NCBI GenBank assembly: GCA_000803105.1 | Contig: JTDA01000023.1 | Coordinates: 1-38,259, forward strand | Direction of reading: 5' to 3' | Source of the DNA: Coprobacter secundus | GTDB taxonomy: Bacteria > Bacteroidota > Bacteroidia > Bacteroidales > Coprobacteraceae | DNA length: 38,259 nt | In this document: piece after piece, positions 26,865 through 36,551 of the stretch | Position numbering within the stretch: the first letter of the stretch is position 1 | Layout of the letters: each line of letters begins with the position of its first letter | Program-made: the position numbers and the translations under genes | Notes under the pieces: generated by a model | What the model was told of the DNA's origin: nothing | Database searches by the model: none | The model's input: only the letters and a program-made list of their open reading frames with translations

Positions 26865-29800
26865 ATGAGTATTTATTTAGACAAAATGAAGAAAAAAACG
26901 GGCTCTGTCTGTGATTTCAGGGGTCGCCCGGTGGGAAAGATCTTTATATTAGTGCTTCTTTTCCTGAGTTTCGGAATACAGTATGTATCGGCGGCACATA
27001 ATTGGCCGAACGAAGTAGGAGATGGTATTACTACGAGTTGGCATCCGGATGGGGGGTACATTTATTTGAAAATACCGGTTTGGGATGATGGTGGTTCGGA
27101 TATTTTAACCTATAATGCCGGATTTTCACCAAAATCGGGTTGGCTCGATTTGCAGTTGGGAACATCTACTTATCGTATTTATTGTGATGATGGTAATGGT
27201 AAAGGAGATAATCCATCATTGTCTCGTTCTAATGGGGATGAAAAAGCTGAAAAGGTAGGTACTCCAAGAAGTGGCGATGTTCGGTATATAGAGATTAAGT
27301 GGTATATAAAAAACTCTCAATTAAATAGAGAGGTGAGCATGTCTTTTAACGGATCGTGGTGGAATGATGGCGTTACGGCTGATCAGGATATTAACGGTTA
27401 TACGGTAAAAGTTACTACTACGGCAGAAATGCCAAAGTTAACGCTTACCTCTCCTGAATTCTCGCAAAGTGGAGACAAACCACAAGTATCTATAAAATGG
27501 AACAGAAGCGGAGGTACGAGCTCAATACAAGGAAAAGGTGATATAAAATTGAGAAAAGATTCATCTACCGGAGAAGTTATTGCAACGCAGTCGGCATCAA
27601 GCTCTTCGGGAACTTTTATACTGAATGCTTCAGATATAGATTTAAGCAAGGAAAATAAATATGTGGTTACGCAGGAATTTTCAGTGCAAAATATTTCTCT
27701 TTCGTCTACCAGTAATACGGTGACATTGGATGCTTATCCTCAGGCTTCGAAAATAGAGGCTTCTTTTGACGAGTCGAGCCGGCAGATAAATGTTACCTGG
27801 TCGGTGCCCGGGACTGCCAGTTCGAATTATGTAAAAGATAATTTTATTTTGGAATATACATATACGTTGAATGGTAAGCCGTCGGAGACGGAAAAAGCGC
27901 TTATACCCTATGAATTTGGCAAGACGTCTTATTCGTATGCTATAGATGTACCCGAAAATTCGACGGGTCAGTATAGTTTTTTCCTAATTCGCGAAAAGAC
28001 AAAAGATAAAGAGGCATGGAACACGACGTATGGGAAAAGTATAGAAAAACTGGAAGTAAACACGATACACCTGACCGTGACCGATGCGCATACGGTACTG
28101 TTGGAAAACGGTAAGGCTTTGATTTATTGGAGCACTTCAGGGCAGAATTGGAGTAGCGGCAGTAAGTTCGTTCTTACCCGGCAAAATATCACTTTAAATA
28201 CGGTTGAGGATATAGAAATGCCGAAGGGAGAGATGTTTAATAAACCGTTGGAGAGTGAATTTACTTCACCGGAGGAATATGGCCGTTATCAAGAATACTT
28301 TGCCGGAGATGACCGGGGGGCATATATCGACGATATGTTGCAACTTTGTAATGAGTACCGGTATAAGCTTCAGGTAAAACCGAATACAAATACATATAGT
28401 CCTTTGTCGGCCGTTTATACGCCCGAAACGTTTATTCCGAGAGATCAGGGTGATTTAAAATCGGAGATGAGTGCGTCGAAAGGTTATTTTACCGACCGGG
28501 TAGAAATTTCGTGGTCGACAGAAGGCCCGGCTTTCGATAACTTCTCAGTTCGTCGTAGATTGTATAATCCAAATTATCAAGATGATAGTTCGTTTGAACA
28601 GATAGCTTCTGTATCCGGTGCTGCTACACAGTCGTTCTATTCGGTAGAGGATAAAAATTGTGTACCGGGTGTTATCTATGAATATAAAGTAGTGGGATTA
28701 TCGAAATGTGCCAATGAAACGATAGAGAGTCTCACTCAGCCACAGGCTATCGGTTTCAGATCTCCGACCGGACAAATCATCGGACGGGTGACATTTGAAG
28801 ACGGTCAGGCTGTCGAAGGAGTAGACGTACAAGTGAGCAGCCGGGAAGACATCGGCGGGCAGAGCGTGGAATTTGAAGGTACAGCGGATTCTTATTTAGA
28901 AACTGATAATATATTGGCTCAGACCGGACTTCCGTATACGATTCAAGCTTATGTGAAGCCGGATATGGATAATGCGACTGGTATTATTTTGAAAAAAGGG
29001 AATTATGAAGTCGGTCTTGAGTCTGGAATTCCCTATTTTAAAGTTTCTCAAGATACTAAAGTTGCTACAGTAAAAGCTGATGAGAAGTTAGGAATCGGAA
29101 GATTTTCTCATATATCAGCAGTCTATCGACAAGAAAATGGTAAAGATAGTTTGTACTTGTATCTTTGTCGGGCAAATAAAGCCGGAATAGATACGATGTT
29201 GGTATATAAATCCGATGCAACCTCTTTATCAGTTTCTGTTCAGGAGGGCAAGGCAGAAATCGGAAAAGGTTTTGCTGGATATATCGATGAAGTACGTGTA
29301 TGGGATACAGCATTGACAGAGGAGGAAATTTCAGATAATTATAATCGGTTATTGGCAGGCAATGAAAATAAGCTGCAGGCATATTGGCGTTTTAACGAAT
29401 CTGTTGTTTCTGAGTTTTATGATTTGTCTTATCACGGTACTCAGTACAATGAAAACCATGGAAAGATATATGATGCCCGACTCAATGCAGATGTCGTGCC
29501 TGAGCCTGAACAACTGTCTTTCAGGGGAGTTACCGATAAGAGCGGTAATTACCGGATTATAGGTATCCCGTATTCGGGAGATGGTACGGAATATACATTG
29601 ACACCCTATTATGGGACGCACCAGTTCTCACCGGGAGAAAAAACCATTGTAATCGGACAGTCTTCATCGATGTTCAATATCGACTTTACCGATCAGTCTT
29701 CTTTTGATTTGTCTGGTATTGTTTATTATAATAATAGTACGATTCCGGTAGAAGGCGTGATGTTCTATATTGACGGAAAAGTTGCATCGAAGAGTAATGG

Positions 29801-32800
29801 AGAGATAATTACCAGTGATGAAAAAGGTGTATTCGCAATACAGGTTCCGGTCGGTCAGCATGAAGTGAAAGCTGCCAAACAAAACCATACATTTGTAAAT
29901 GAAGGTAAATTGCAAAATTCTTATGGAGCCGATCTTGACTATCAAGATAATATGGCGGATGTCCGTTTTTGGGATGCTACTCGAGTACGTCTTATCGGCC
30001 GTATTGCCGGAGGTGCTGTTCAAGATACCATACCTCTTGGACATTCCTTGTCAAAAAATAATCTGGGGGAGAAAATTGCTCTTACTTTGAAATTGAATGA
30101 TGACAGTAAAGGCAAGATTTTTTATTACAAAGATGATAATACAGAGGAGGAACGTACTGAAGAAGAGGTTACTGTAACACATCTTCATCCCGAACATGTA
30201 AATACGGTAAAATCGGATGCTACTTCTATTGTAATTACCCCCGATTTGGAGACTGGAGAGTTTGTTGCCGACCTTATTCCTGAACAATATAAAATTGCCA
30301 ATATCTCGGTTACAGGATATTCTGATCTAAAAGATGAAAATCTGCTCGACCTTACCAGTGCATTCAATGAGCAAGAGGTTATTTATGCTCCTGAGACGGA
30401 AGGTGATGAAATTGTTAAGGAAGATACCGTGAAATATAATGAGATATATAAATATATACATCGAGTACAGCCTACTGTGACTCTTAGCCAGGTAAACGGA
30501 CAAGGTAAGACTTATTTCGGTAGTCCCAATTATAAGGTTATGAATCTGGCTGGAGATATGGAATTGATATCTCTGTATGATGAGGACTCAGGAAAGTACT
30601 TGATGGGCAAACCTGTGTTTGAGAAGGGAAAGACGTATAAAATCAAAGTGGATGCTTATGAGGAATATCCATTCTACCGGGAACCGGCAAGTGGTAGTGG
30701 AGATCCGGTAGCATCGTCTTATGATAAGGTCCCAGTTAGGGGTGGTAGTGTCAATATCTCTAATGGTTTTGCTGGAATAACGAAGCAAGCCTATGTGCTT
30801 GATAGCGAAGGTTCTGTTACGGTTTCTTGCCAGACTGTAGAGCCAAGTTTGACTAATATCGAGAAAAAGATTGAAGCTAGTTTTGATTATAATAGCAATG
30901 TTATTACTGCTACGCCTATTGAAGGATACCATATCGGAGGTGTGATGGCCGGAGGTAAAAGCTTTATTACACAAGGCCCTACTGAGGCATTGATGGTATT
31001 ACGAGACCCTCCCGGTTCGTTGAGTTATGCTTATGCAGAAGAAGGTACAGTTATTTCTAACAGGTCTACTGTTACTTCAGGAAAAGTAAGTGATACGAAT
31101 ATGCAGGATGATGTATTATTAGGTTTCGAATTGACTACCAGTGTTGGTGTAGGTGTAGAGACGGAAACAATAACGGAGAGCGAGAATTCTTTGGGGGTTG
31201 TTGTTTCCACGAAAGCCGATGAGTCCGAGTCGAATTCAACAGTTGAGTCTACCGCATTAAGTACGAGATTCCAGACCAGTGATGACCCTATGTATGTTGG
31301 TCGAAATGGAGACTTGATTGTAGCACACTCTACCAATATCAGTTACGGTATAGAAAATCTGTTGAGTATCCGCCCTATAGGACCTAATGCCGGTACTGAC
31401 ATAAAAGTTACTGAAGGTGATTATTGTATATCGTCTAAAGAGGCCCTTTCGGTAGGTAAAAAATTCGGTACGCTTTTGGTATATCCGCAAGCATTTATTG
31501 AGGGTACATTGATGTCGAATATTATCAATATAAGAGATAATATTTTACTTGATAAAGGAACTACTGATACATATGCTAAGCAGCTTGCCAATGAAAAGAA
31601 CGAACCGGTGTATATCTCGAAAATCGATCGGGAGAGTGAAGATTTTGGAAAGACCAATACGGATGCTTCTACGTTTGATGGAGATAGTTATAAAGTTATT
31701 TTCCCGGATGGGTATGATACATCAATGGCAAAAGATACAATTGCAGCTTTGAATATTTCAATTGATTCTTGGATACAAATATTGGCCGATAACGAACAGG
31801 ATAAGATTGAAGCTGTTGCATATAAGAATTTCTCTTTCCAAGCTGGTGCCGGGGTGGAACATTCCGAAGAGTTTATAGTATCAAAAGAAAAGGTTAAATC
31901 ATCTGTATTTACTGTTGGTGCCGGAGTAGCGACAGAATTAGGAATGAAAGTAAACGGTTTCGGTGTTAAAATGACATTGAATGAGATGACTGAGGAATCA
32001 TCTGGAAACGAAGAAGGTTCTACAGAAGAACAAGTCAAAAAAATAGGTTTTGTTTTGGCTGAAGAGGGTGATGATGATTACCTTAGTGTAGATGTTCGCA
32101 AAGAACAAGGGGTATCTTCCGGTACAAATTTCGTATATTATGTGCAGGGCGGAGCTACGGCTTGTCCATATGAAGGTGAAGAGTGGACTCAATATTATGA
32201 GCCTGGACAACATAAGTTGAGTGAAGGAACATTACGTATCGAAGTACCTAAAATAGAGGCAAATGTAACGACTGTTTCGAATGTTCCGTCTGATAAAGCT
32301 GCGGTATTTAAATTATTGTTGAGTAATGATTCTGAGGCTCAGGAAGATGTAATTTATACATTAAAGATGGATGATGCATCTAATAAGACAGGAGCAAAGT
32401 TTACTATCGATGGTGTACCTTTGAGTACCGGGCGGGATTTTATTGTTCCTTTTGGAGAAATTTTGGAAAAAACACTTGAGGTACGGATGGGCGAGGTATA
32501 TGATTATGAGGGTCTGAATCTAATTTTGGCTTCTCAATGTCAGTATGATCCGACAAACGGACTTTTTGAAGATATAGCTGATTCTGTTTCTTTATCTGTT
32601 CATTTTATTCCTGCCAGTACTGAAGTGAATATTAAGTCTCCGGGGAATAATTGGGTCTTGAATTTAAATTCTCCTCAATTGACTGATGGAACTTATTATT
32701 TACCGATAACAGTGGATGGTTTTGATGTGAATTTCCGTAATTTCCACCATATTGCTGTACAGTTCAAACCATCCTCGTCTTCTGATTCTGATTGGCAGAA

Positions 32801-35800
32801 TATCAAAACATTCTATGCTGATGAAGAGTTGTACAATCAAGCACAGGAATCATCGAAAGCGATGATAGAGGGCTCTACCGTAACATGTAATTTTGTAGGT
32901 ACACTTGACCAGAATTATGATATCCGTGCGGTAAGTTATTGTTCTTTAGGTAATGATTTTGTGACTGCGGAATCTCAAGTGGTAAGTGGAGTTCGGGATT
33001 TGGTTTTGCCTAAATTGTTTGGAAACCCAAAACCGGCCAGTGGAATTTTAGGTATTGAAGATGAAATTCGTGTAGACTTCAACGAAGCTCTTGCTGAAGG
33101 ATATTTTACGAATGCCAACTTTGAAGTGACCGCTGTGAAAAACGGTTCGAATGGAGACCATAATGTATCTGTAGACCTGAATGGGGAGACTGATTATTTG
33201 ACGACAGAGTTCGATAAAAATATGTCGGGTAAGAGTATGACGATGGAGTTGTGGGTAAAACCTGATGACTTGAATCGTGCAGGGACCCTGTTTACTCAAG
33301 GGAATACTCCTGAGATATTTGAAGTAAGCTTTACTGCCGATAAACGTATCGAAGTACAATTAGGTACGGTAAAATATCAATCGGACGCTTTGTCCATGTC
33401 TGCCGGACAATGGGCGCATGTTGCCGTTGTATATGATAATGCCGGAAGTAACTTGAAAGCATATTATAATTATGAGTTGGTGATAAATCAAGATAATGTA
33501 CCGGCTTATAACGGTATTGGAAAAATAGAGTATGGCCGTAATGTGAATGGAACGAACTATTTTGCCGGATGTATGCATGAAGCGCGTTTCTGGGACGAAG
33601 CATATACAATTGCAGATATTAAGTCGAGAAGCCTTTCTATATTGTCGGGCATGGAATCTTCATTGGTTGCCTATTTCCCGATGGATGAGGGCAAAGGTAC
33701 ATTGGTAGAAGATAAAGCCCGTGGCAACAATGCAACGATGTATGGTAATTGGAGTACACCTGATGGTAAAGCCGTACAATTTGGCGGTACTACGGGGATG
33801 GTTGTTGTCAATAGTTCGGAAATTCCCGTGAAAGATGACAAAGACTTTACGTTGGAATTCTGGTTCCGTACAGATGCATCGACTAAGGCAGATGCCGCAT
33901 TGGTTAATAATGGAAAAGCTGACGGTAATGAGCGTGGCGAAAAAGGAAATAAGTTCTTTGTAGGATTTGAGAATAGCCAGCTTATATTCCGGACAAATGG
34001 TTATAAAGAAGTTGTAAATGGTTCGTATATGGATCAGAAGTGGCATCATTTTGCTGTTTCTGTAAACAGGAACTCTGGTAATGCTCAAATCTTTATGGAT
34101 GGAGAGTTGAAAAACTATTTCAGGAGTGACAGTGTCGGAGCGATATCGGGAACAGAAATTTATTTGGGTGGATGTTCTTGGGGAGATGCACAAATACCGG
34201 ATGTAAATCATAAAGATTATTTCTTTTCGGGACAAATCGACGAGTTCCGGATGTGGAACAGTGCTTTGACTCAGTCGATTATCAGCCGTAATACCAATAG
34301 GAAGATGGACGGTGATGAAATGGGACTTATAGCTTACTATCCGTTTGAGAAATATATTGTGAATACAGCCAATATTCAGGAGCTTATTTATACTCTTGAA
34401 GATCAGACTGACGGGAAACATACAGCCGTAGCAGAAGGGAATGTTGCTGAAACGAATGAAAGAGCTCCACTGAAATCAAAGGGACCGGAACAAAGTGTGA
34501 AATATAGCTTTGTAACGAGTGGCAGTGCTATTATTATCAATTTGGAAGAAGCTCCTGAAGTATTGGAGAAAACGATTGTAAATGTGGCATTGAGAGATGT
34601 TCGTGACTTGAATGGTAATATTGATCCTACTGTTTACCGTTGGAGTGCGTATATAGACCGTAACCAGTTGAAATGGGGAGAAAGTGAAGTCTCTATCGAT
34701 AAGATGCAGTATGAAGAATATGAATTCGTTGTTCCTTTGAACAACATAGGTGGTAGTGTCAAGAACTTTACTATCGAAGGTTTACCAAGCTGGCTCATTG
34801 CAGACCCGATGAGTGGAGAAATAGACCCGAAAGGAACCCAGAAAATTACGTTCACTATAGATGAAGGAACCAATGTCGGTACATATGAAGAGGTTATTTA
34901 TGCTCGAGGGGAAAATAATGTTACCGAACCATTGCCTCTTTCTTTGAAAGTAAATGGAGAAAAACCGGAATGGAGTGTAAATCCGGCCGATTATAGATAT
35001 AATATGTCGGTATTTGGTAAAATGCGTTTCAATACAGTGTTCTCTACCGATAAGGAAGACATGCTGGCTGCATTCCAAAATGGAAAATGTATTGGAGTTG
35101 CTAATAATAGTTATGATCGTGATCATGATATGTGGTACACATTCTTAACTGTTTATAACAATGAAAAACAAGCTGATAATATCGAATTCCGTATGTGGGA
35201 TGCAAGTACAGGTAAGATTTATTTGGCAACGCCGACTCCGGAAAGAACCATAACGTTTATAAACGATGGAGTGGTCGGAACGGCAAAAGAACCGATTGTG
35301 TTTGACGGTAAGGAGATATTCTTCCAGAATATTAGTTTAGTTGAGGGATGGAACTGGATTTCATTTAATCTGGCAAATTCTAATCTTTCGGATGTGTCGG
35401 CTACATTGATGAATGGAAATTGGACGAAATCAGATATTGTGAAGAGTAGAGATTTCTTTGATTCTTATTCGTCGTCAAAAGGATGGACAGGTTCATTGAC
35501 TAAAAATGGAGGATTTGATAACGTATCACTCTTTATGTTACATTCTTCCAGTGACCAGTTATTAAGTACAGATGGTTCTGCTGTGGACACTAAGACAACT
35601 CCGATAACTGTACAAGGTAATCGCTGGAATTATATCGGTTATCTCCCTTCTGCAAATATTACAGTGAAGGAAGCATTGGCCGGATATGATGCAAAAGAAG
35701 GAGATATACTGAAATCTCAAAGCCAATTTGCAATGTATTCAGGTACAGGTTGGATAGGTAATTTGAAATATATGGAACAGAATAAGGGGTATATGCTTAT

Positions 35801-36488
35801 GCGTACGGCTTCAAATGATGTAACCTTTACTTATCCGTCTACATCAGGAACGTTGTCAAATAGAAATACCTTATTGAAACGGTCGATGACTCGTAGTATG
35901 GTATCGGATGTAACGTATAGCAATAATGATTATGCCGAGAACATGAGTATCGTTGCTGTTTCTGACCAAATGGAACCGGGAGATAAGATCTTGGCTTACG
36001 TAGATGGTTCATTGAGAGGTGTAAGCGATGCTGTGGATATGGGTGAGAAACAGCTGAACTTTATATCTGTCGCTGGTGAAAATAGAGATAGAGATGTCAG
36101 CTTCGAATTAGAAAGAAATGGAGATGTGATAGCTCGTGCAAAAACGACATTCTCTTATCAGGCAAATGCTGTTTTGGGTACACTTGCTCAACCGGTAGAA
36201 CTTGACTTTAGTACTCCGAAAGATAATATTTCAGTTTATCCGAATCCTTTTATTGATAAGTTGAATATACATGTAGTGGCTCAGTCGGGTGATATCATTG
36301 AAATTGCCGTGTATGATGTTCTGGGTCGTTTGATAATGAAACGTGCTCAGGAAACTGTGACCGGTAACTTCTTCCATACGACTTGGAATGGAATAGTAGA
36401 AGGTAACTCGACTTCTGCTCCGGGTATTTATCTGGTTCATGTAACCCTCAATGGAGAAACTTCGGTATATAAAGTAGAGAAACAATAA
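26865..36488 (+). CDS. giant LamG-rich T9SS-secreted surface protein, candidate adhesin
   Basis: A 3207-residue protein. The ATG at 26865 gives a long n-region before the hydrophobic core (KIFILVLLFLSFGIQYVSA); the ATG at 26886 would also work. Visible order: a beta-sandwich-like N-terminus (38-200); FnIII-like region (about 200-630); carboxypeptidase-regulatory-like domain (636-666); LamG-like jellyroll 1 (668-870); second regulatory-like domain (946-1020); about 1000 residues of unrecognised sequence; LamG 2 (2101-2300) and 3 (2304-2500); an Ig-like region (2590-2700); domain copy A (2701-2812); a duplicated W-N-(W/Y)-I module (2815-2990); domain copy B (3020-3114); and a T9SS type A tail (from about 3115, SVYPNPFIDKL). 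It should be displayed on the outer surface, where LamG domains usually bind glycans or proteins. No catalytic motif is seen. Regional base composition varies strongly. It is third of five genes in the operon. Confidence 0.9.
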   Translation: MSIYLDKMKKKTGSVCDFRGRPVGKIFILVLLFLSFGIQYVSAAHNWPNEVGDGITTSWHPDGGYIYLKIPVWDDGGSDILTYNAGFSPKSGWLDLQLGTSTYRIYCDDGNGKGDNPSLSRSNGDEKAEKVGTPRSGDVRYIEIKWYIKNSQLNREVSMSFNGSWWNDGVTADQDINGYTVKVTTTAEMPKLTLTSPEFSQSGDKPQVSIKWNRSGGTSSIQGKGDIKLRKDSSTGEVIATQSASSSSGTFILNASDIDLSKENKYVVTQEFSVQNISLSSTSNTVTLDAYPQASKIEASFDESSRQINVTWSVPGTASSNYVKDNFILEYTYTLNGKPSETEKALIPYEFGKTSYSYAIDVPENSTGQYSFFLIREKTKDKEAWNTTYGKSIEKLEVNTIHLTVTDAHTVLLENGKALIYWSTSGQNWSSGSKFVLTRQNITLNTVEDIEMPKGEMFNKPLESEFTSPEEYGRYQEYFAGDDRGAYIDDMLQLCNEYRYKLQVKPNTNTYSPLSAVYTPETFIPRDQGDLKSEMSASKGYFTDRVEISWSTEGPAFDNFSVRRRLYNPNYQDDSSFEQIASVSGAATQSFYSVEDKNCVPGVIYEYKVVGLSKCANETIESLTQPQAIGFRSPTGQIIGRVTFEDGQAVEGVDVQVSSREDIGGQSVEFEGTADSYLETDNILAQTGLPYTIQAYVKPDMDNATGIILKKGNYEVGLESGIPYFKVSQDTKVATVKADEKLGIGRFSHISAVYRQENGKDSLYLYLCRANKAGIDTMLVYKSDATSLSVSVQEGKAEIGKGFAGYIDEVRVWDTALTEEEISDNYNRLLAGNENKLQAYWRFNESVVSEFYDLSYHGTQYNENHGKIYDARLNADVVPEPEQLSFRGVTDKSGNYRIIGIPYSGDGTEYTLTPYYGTHQFSPGEKTIVIGQSSSMFNIDFTDQSSFDLSGIVYYNNSTIPVEGVMFYIDGKVASKSNGEIITSDEKGVFAIQVPVGQHEVKAAKQNHTFVNEGKLQNSYGADLDYQDNMADVRFWDATRVRLIGRIAGGAVQDTIPLGHSLSKNNLGEKIALTLKLNDDSKGKIFYYKDDNTEEERTEEEVTVTHLHPEHVNTVKSDATSIVITPDLETGEFVADLIPEQYKIANISVTGYSDLKDENLLDLTSAFNEQEVIYAPETEGDEIVKEDTVKYNEIYKYIHRVQPTVTLSQVNGQGKTYFGSPNYKVMNLAGDMELISLYDEDSGKYLMGKPVFEKGKTYKIKVDAYEEYPFYREPASGSGDPVASSYDKVPVRGGSVNISNGFAGITKQAYVLDSEGSVTVSCQTVEPSLTNIEKKIEASFDYNSNVITATPIEGYHIGGVMAGGKSFITQGPTEALMVLRDPPGSLSYAYAEEGTVISNRSTVTSGKVSDTNMQDDVLLGFELTTSVGVGVETETITESENSLGVVVSTKADESESNSTVESTALSTRFQTSDDPMYVGRNGDLIVAHSTNISYGIENLLSIRPIGPNAGTDIKVTEGDYCISSKEALSVGKKFGTLLVYPQAFIEGTLMSNIINIRDNILLDKGTTDTYAKQLANEKNEPVYISKIDRESEDFGKTNTDASTFDGDSYKVIFPDGYDTSMAKDTIAALNISIDSWIQILADNEQDKIEAVAYKNFSFQAGAGVEHSEEFIVSKEKVKSSVFTVGAGVATELGMKVNGFGVKMTLNEMTEESSGNEEGSTEEQVKKIGFVLAEEGDDDYLSVDVRKEQGVSSGTNFVYYVQGGATACPYEGEEWTQYYEPGQHKLSEGTLRIEVPKIEANVTTVSNVPSDKAAVFKLLLSNDSEAQEDVIYTLKMDDASNKTGAKFTIDGVPLSTGRDFIVPFGEILEKTLEVRMGEVYDYEGLNLILASQCQYDPTNGLFEDIADSVSLSVHFIPASTEVNIKSPGNNWVLNLNSPQLTDGTYYLPITVDGFDVNFRNFHHIAVQFKPSSSSDSDWQNIKTFYADEELYNQAQESSKAMIEGSTVTCNFVGTLDQNYDIRAVSYCSLGNDFVTAESQVVSGVRDLVLPKLFGNPKPASGILGIEDEIRVDFNEALAEGYFTNANFEVTAVKNGSNGDHNVSVDLNGETDYLTTEFDKNMSGKSMTMELWVKPDDLNRAGTLFTQGNTPEIFEVSFTADKRIEVQLGTVKYQSDALSMSAGQWAHVAVVYDNAGSNLKAYYNYELVINQDNVPAYNGIGKIEYGRNVNGTNYFAGCMHEARFWDEAYTIADIKSRSLSILSGMESSLVAYFPMDEGKGTLVEDKARGNNATMYGNWSTPDGKAVQFGGTTGMVVVNSSEIPVKDDKDFTLEFWFRTDASTKADAALVNNGKADGNERGEKGNKFFVGFENSQLIFRTNGYKEVVNGSYMDQKWHHFAVSVNRNSGNAQIFMDGELKNYFRSDSVGAISGTEIYLGGCSWGDAQIPDVNHKDYFFSGQIDEFRMWNSALTQSIISRNTNRKMDGDEMGLIAYYPFEKYIVNTANIQELIYTLEDQTDGKHTAVAEGNVAETNERAPLKSKGPEQSVKYSFVTSGSAIIINLEEAPEVLEKTIVNVALRDVRDLNGNIDPTVYRWSAYIDRNQLKWGESEVSIDKMQYEEYEFVVPLNNIGGSVKNFTIEGLPSWLIADPMSGEIDPKGTQKITFTIDEGTNVGTYEEVIYARGENNVTEPLPLSLKVNGEKPEWSVNPADYRYNMSVFGKMRFNTVFSTDKEDMLAAFQNGKCIGVANNSYDRDHDMWYTFLTVYNNEKQADNIEFRMWDASTGKIYLATPTPERTITFINDGVVGTAKEPIVFDGKEIFFQNISLVEGWNWISFNLANSNLSDVSATLMNGNWTKSDIVKSRDFFDSYSSSKGWTGSLTKNGGFDNVSLFMLHSSSDQLLSTDGSAVDTKTTPITVQGNRWNYIGYLPSANITVKEALAGYDAKEGDILKSQSQFAMYSGTGWIGNLKYMEQNKGYMLMRTASNDVTFTYPSTSGTLSNRNTLLKRSMTRSMVSDVTYSNNDYAENMSIVAVSDQMEPGDKILAYVDGSLRGVSDAVDMGEKQLNFISVAGENRDRDVSFELERNGDVIARAKTTFSYQANAVLGTLAQPVELDFSTPKDNISVYPNPFIDKLNIHVVAQSGDIIEIAVYDVLGRLIMKRAQETVTGNFFHTTWNGIVEGNSTSAPGIYLVHVTLNGETSVYKVEKQ
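34965..35300 (+). repeat. domain copy A within the giant protein, related to the downstream lipoprotein
   Basis: Residues about 2701-2812 begin PEWSVNPADYRYNMS and carry DMLAAFQNGKCIGVAN, then IEFRMWD and VGTAKEP. The downstream lipoprotein has the same order: PVWQVDDAKYSVNMT, DQVAAFINDECRGVG, VSFRYYS and YGTVDAP. The match is visible by eye along the whole domain. Confidence 0.75.
35922..36206 (+). repeat. domain copy B within the giant protein
   Basis: Residues about 3020-3114 repeat the same plan: DYAENMSIVAV, GDKILAYVDGSLRGVSD, VSFELER and LGTLAQPVEL. It is more diverged than copy A and directly precedes the T9SS tail. Confidence 0.65.
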
Positions 36489-36502
36489 TTAAAAAAAAGT
36501 AT

Positions 36503-36534
36503 GTTTCTACCTCTTCAAAAAAAGAGGTAGAAAC
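36503..36534. terminator. perfect 13-bp hairpin between the giant gene and the lipoprotein gene
   Basis: GTTTCTACCTCTT (36503-36515) pairs perfectly with AAGAGGTAGAAAC (36522-36534) around a six-base loop CAAAAA. There is no T-run after it on the plus strand, but eight A residues lie just before it, so a classical terminator exists only for minus-strand transcripts. For the operon it may act as a partial terminator, or as an mRNA-stabilising or processing element at the 3' end of the giant message. Confidence 0.6.
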
Positions 36535-36551
36535 TGCTTAATAGTTTGAAT

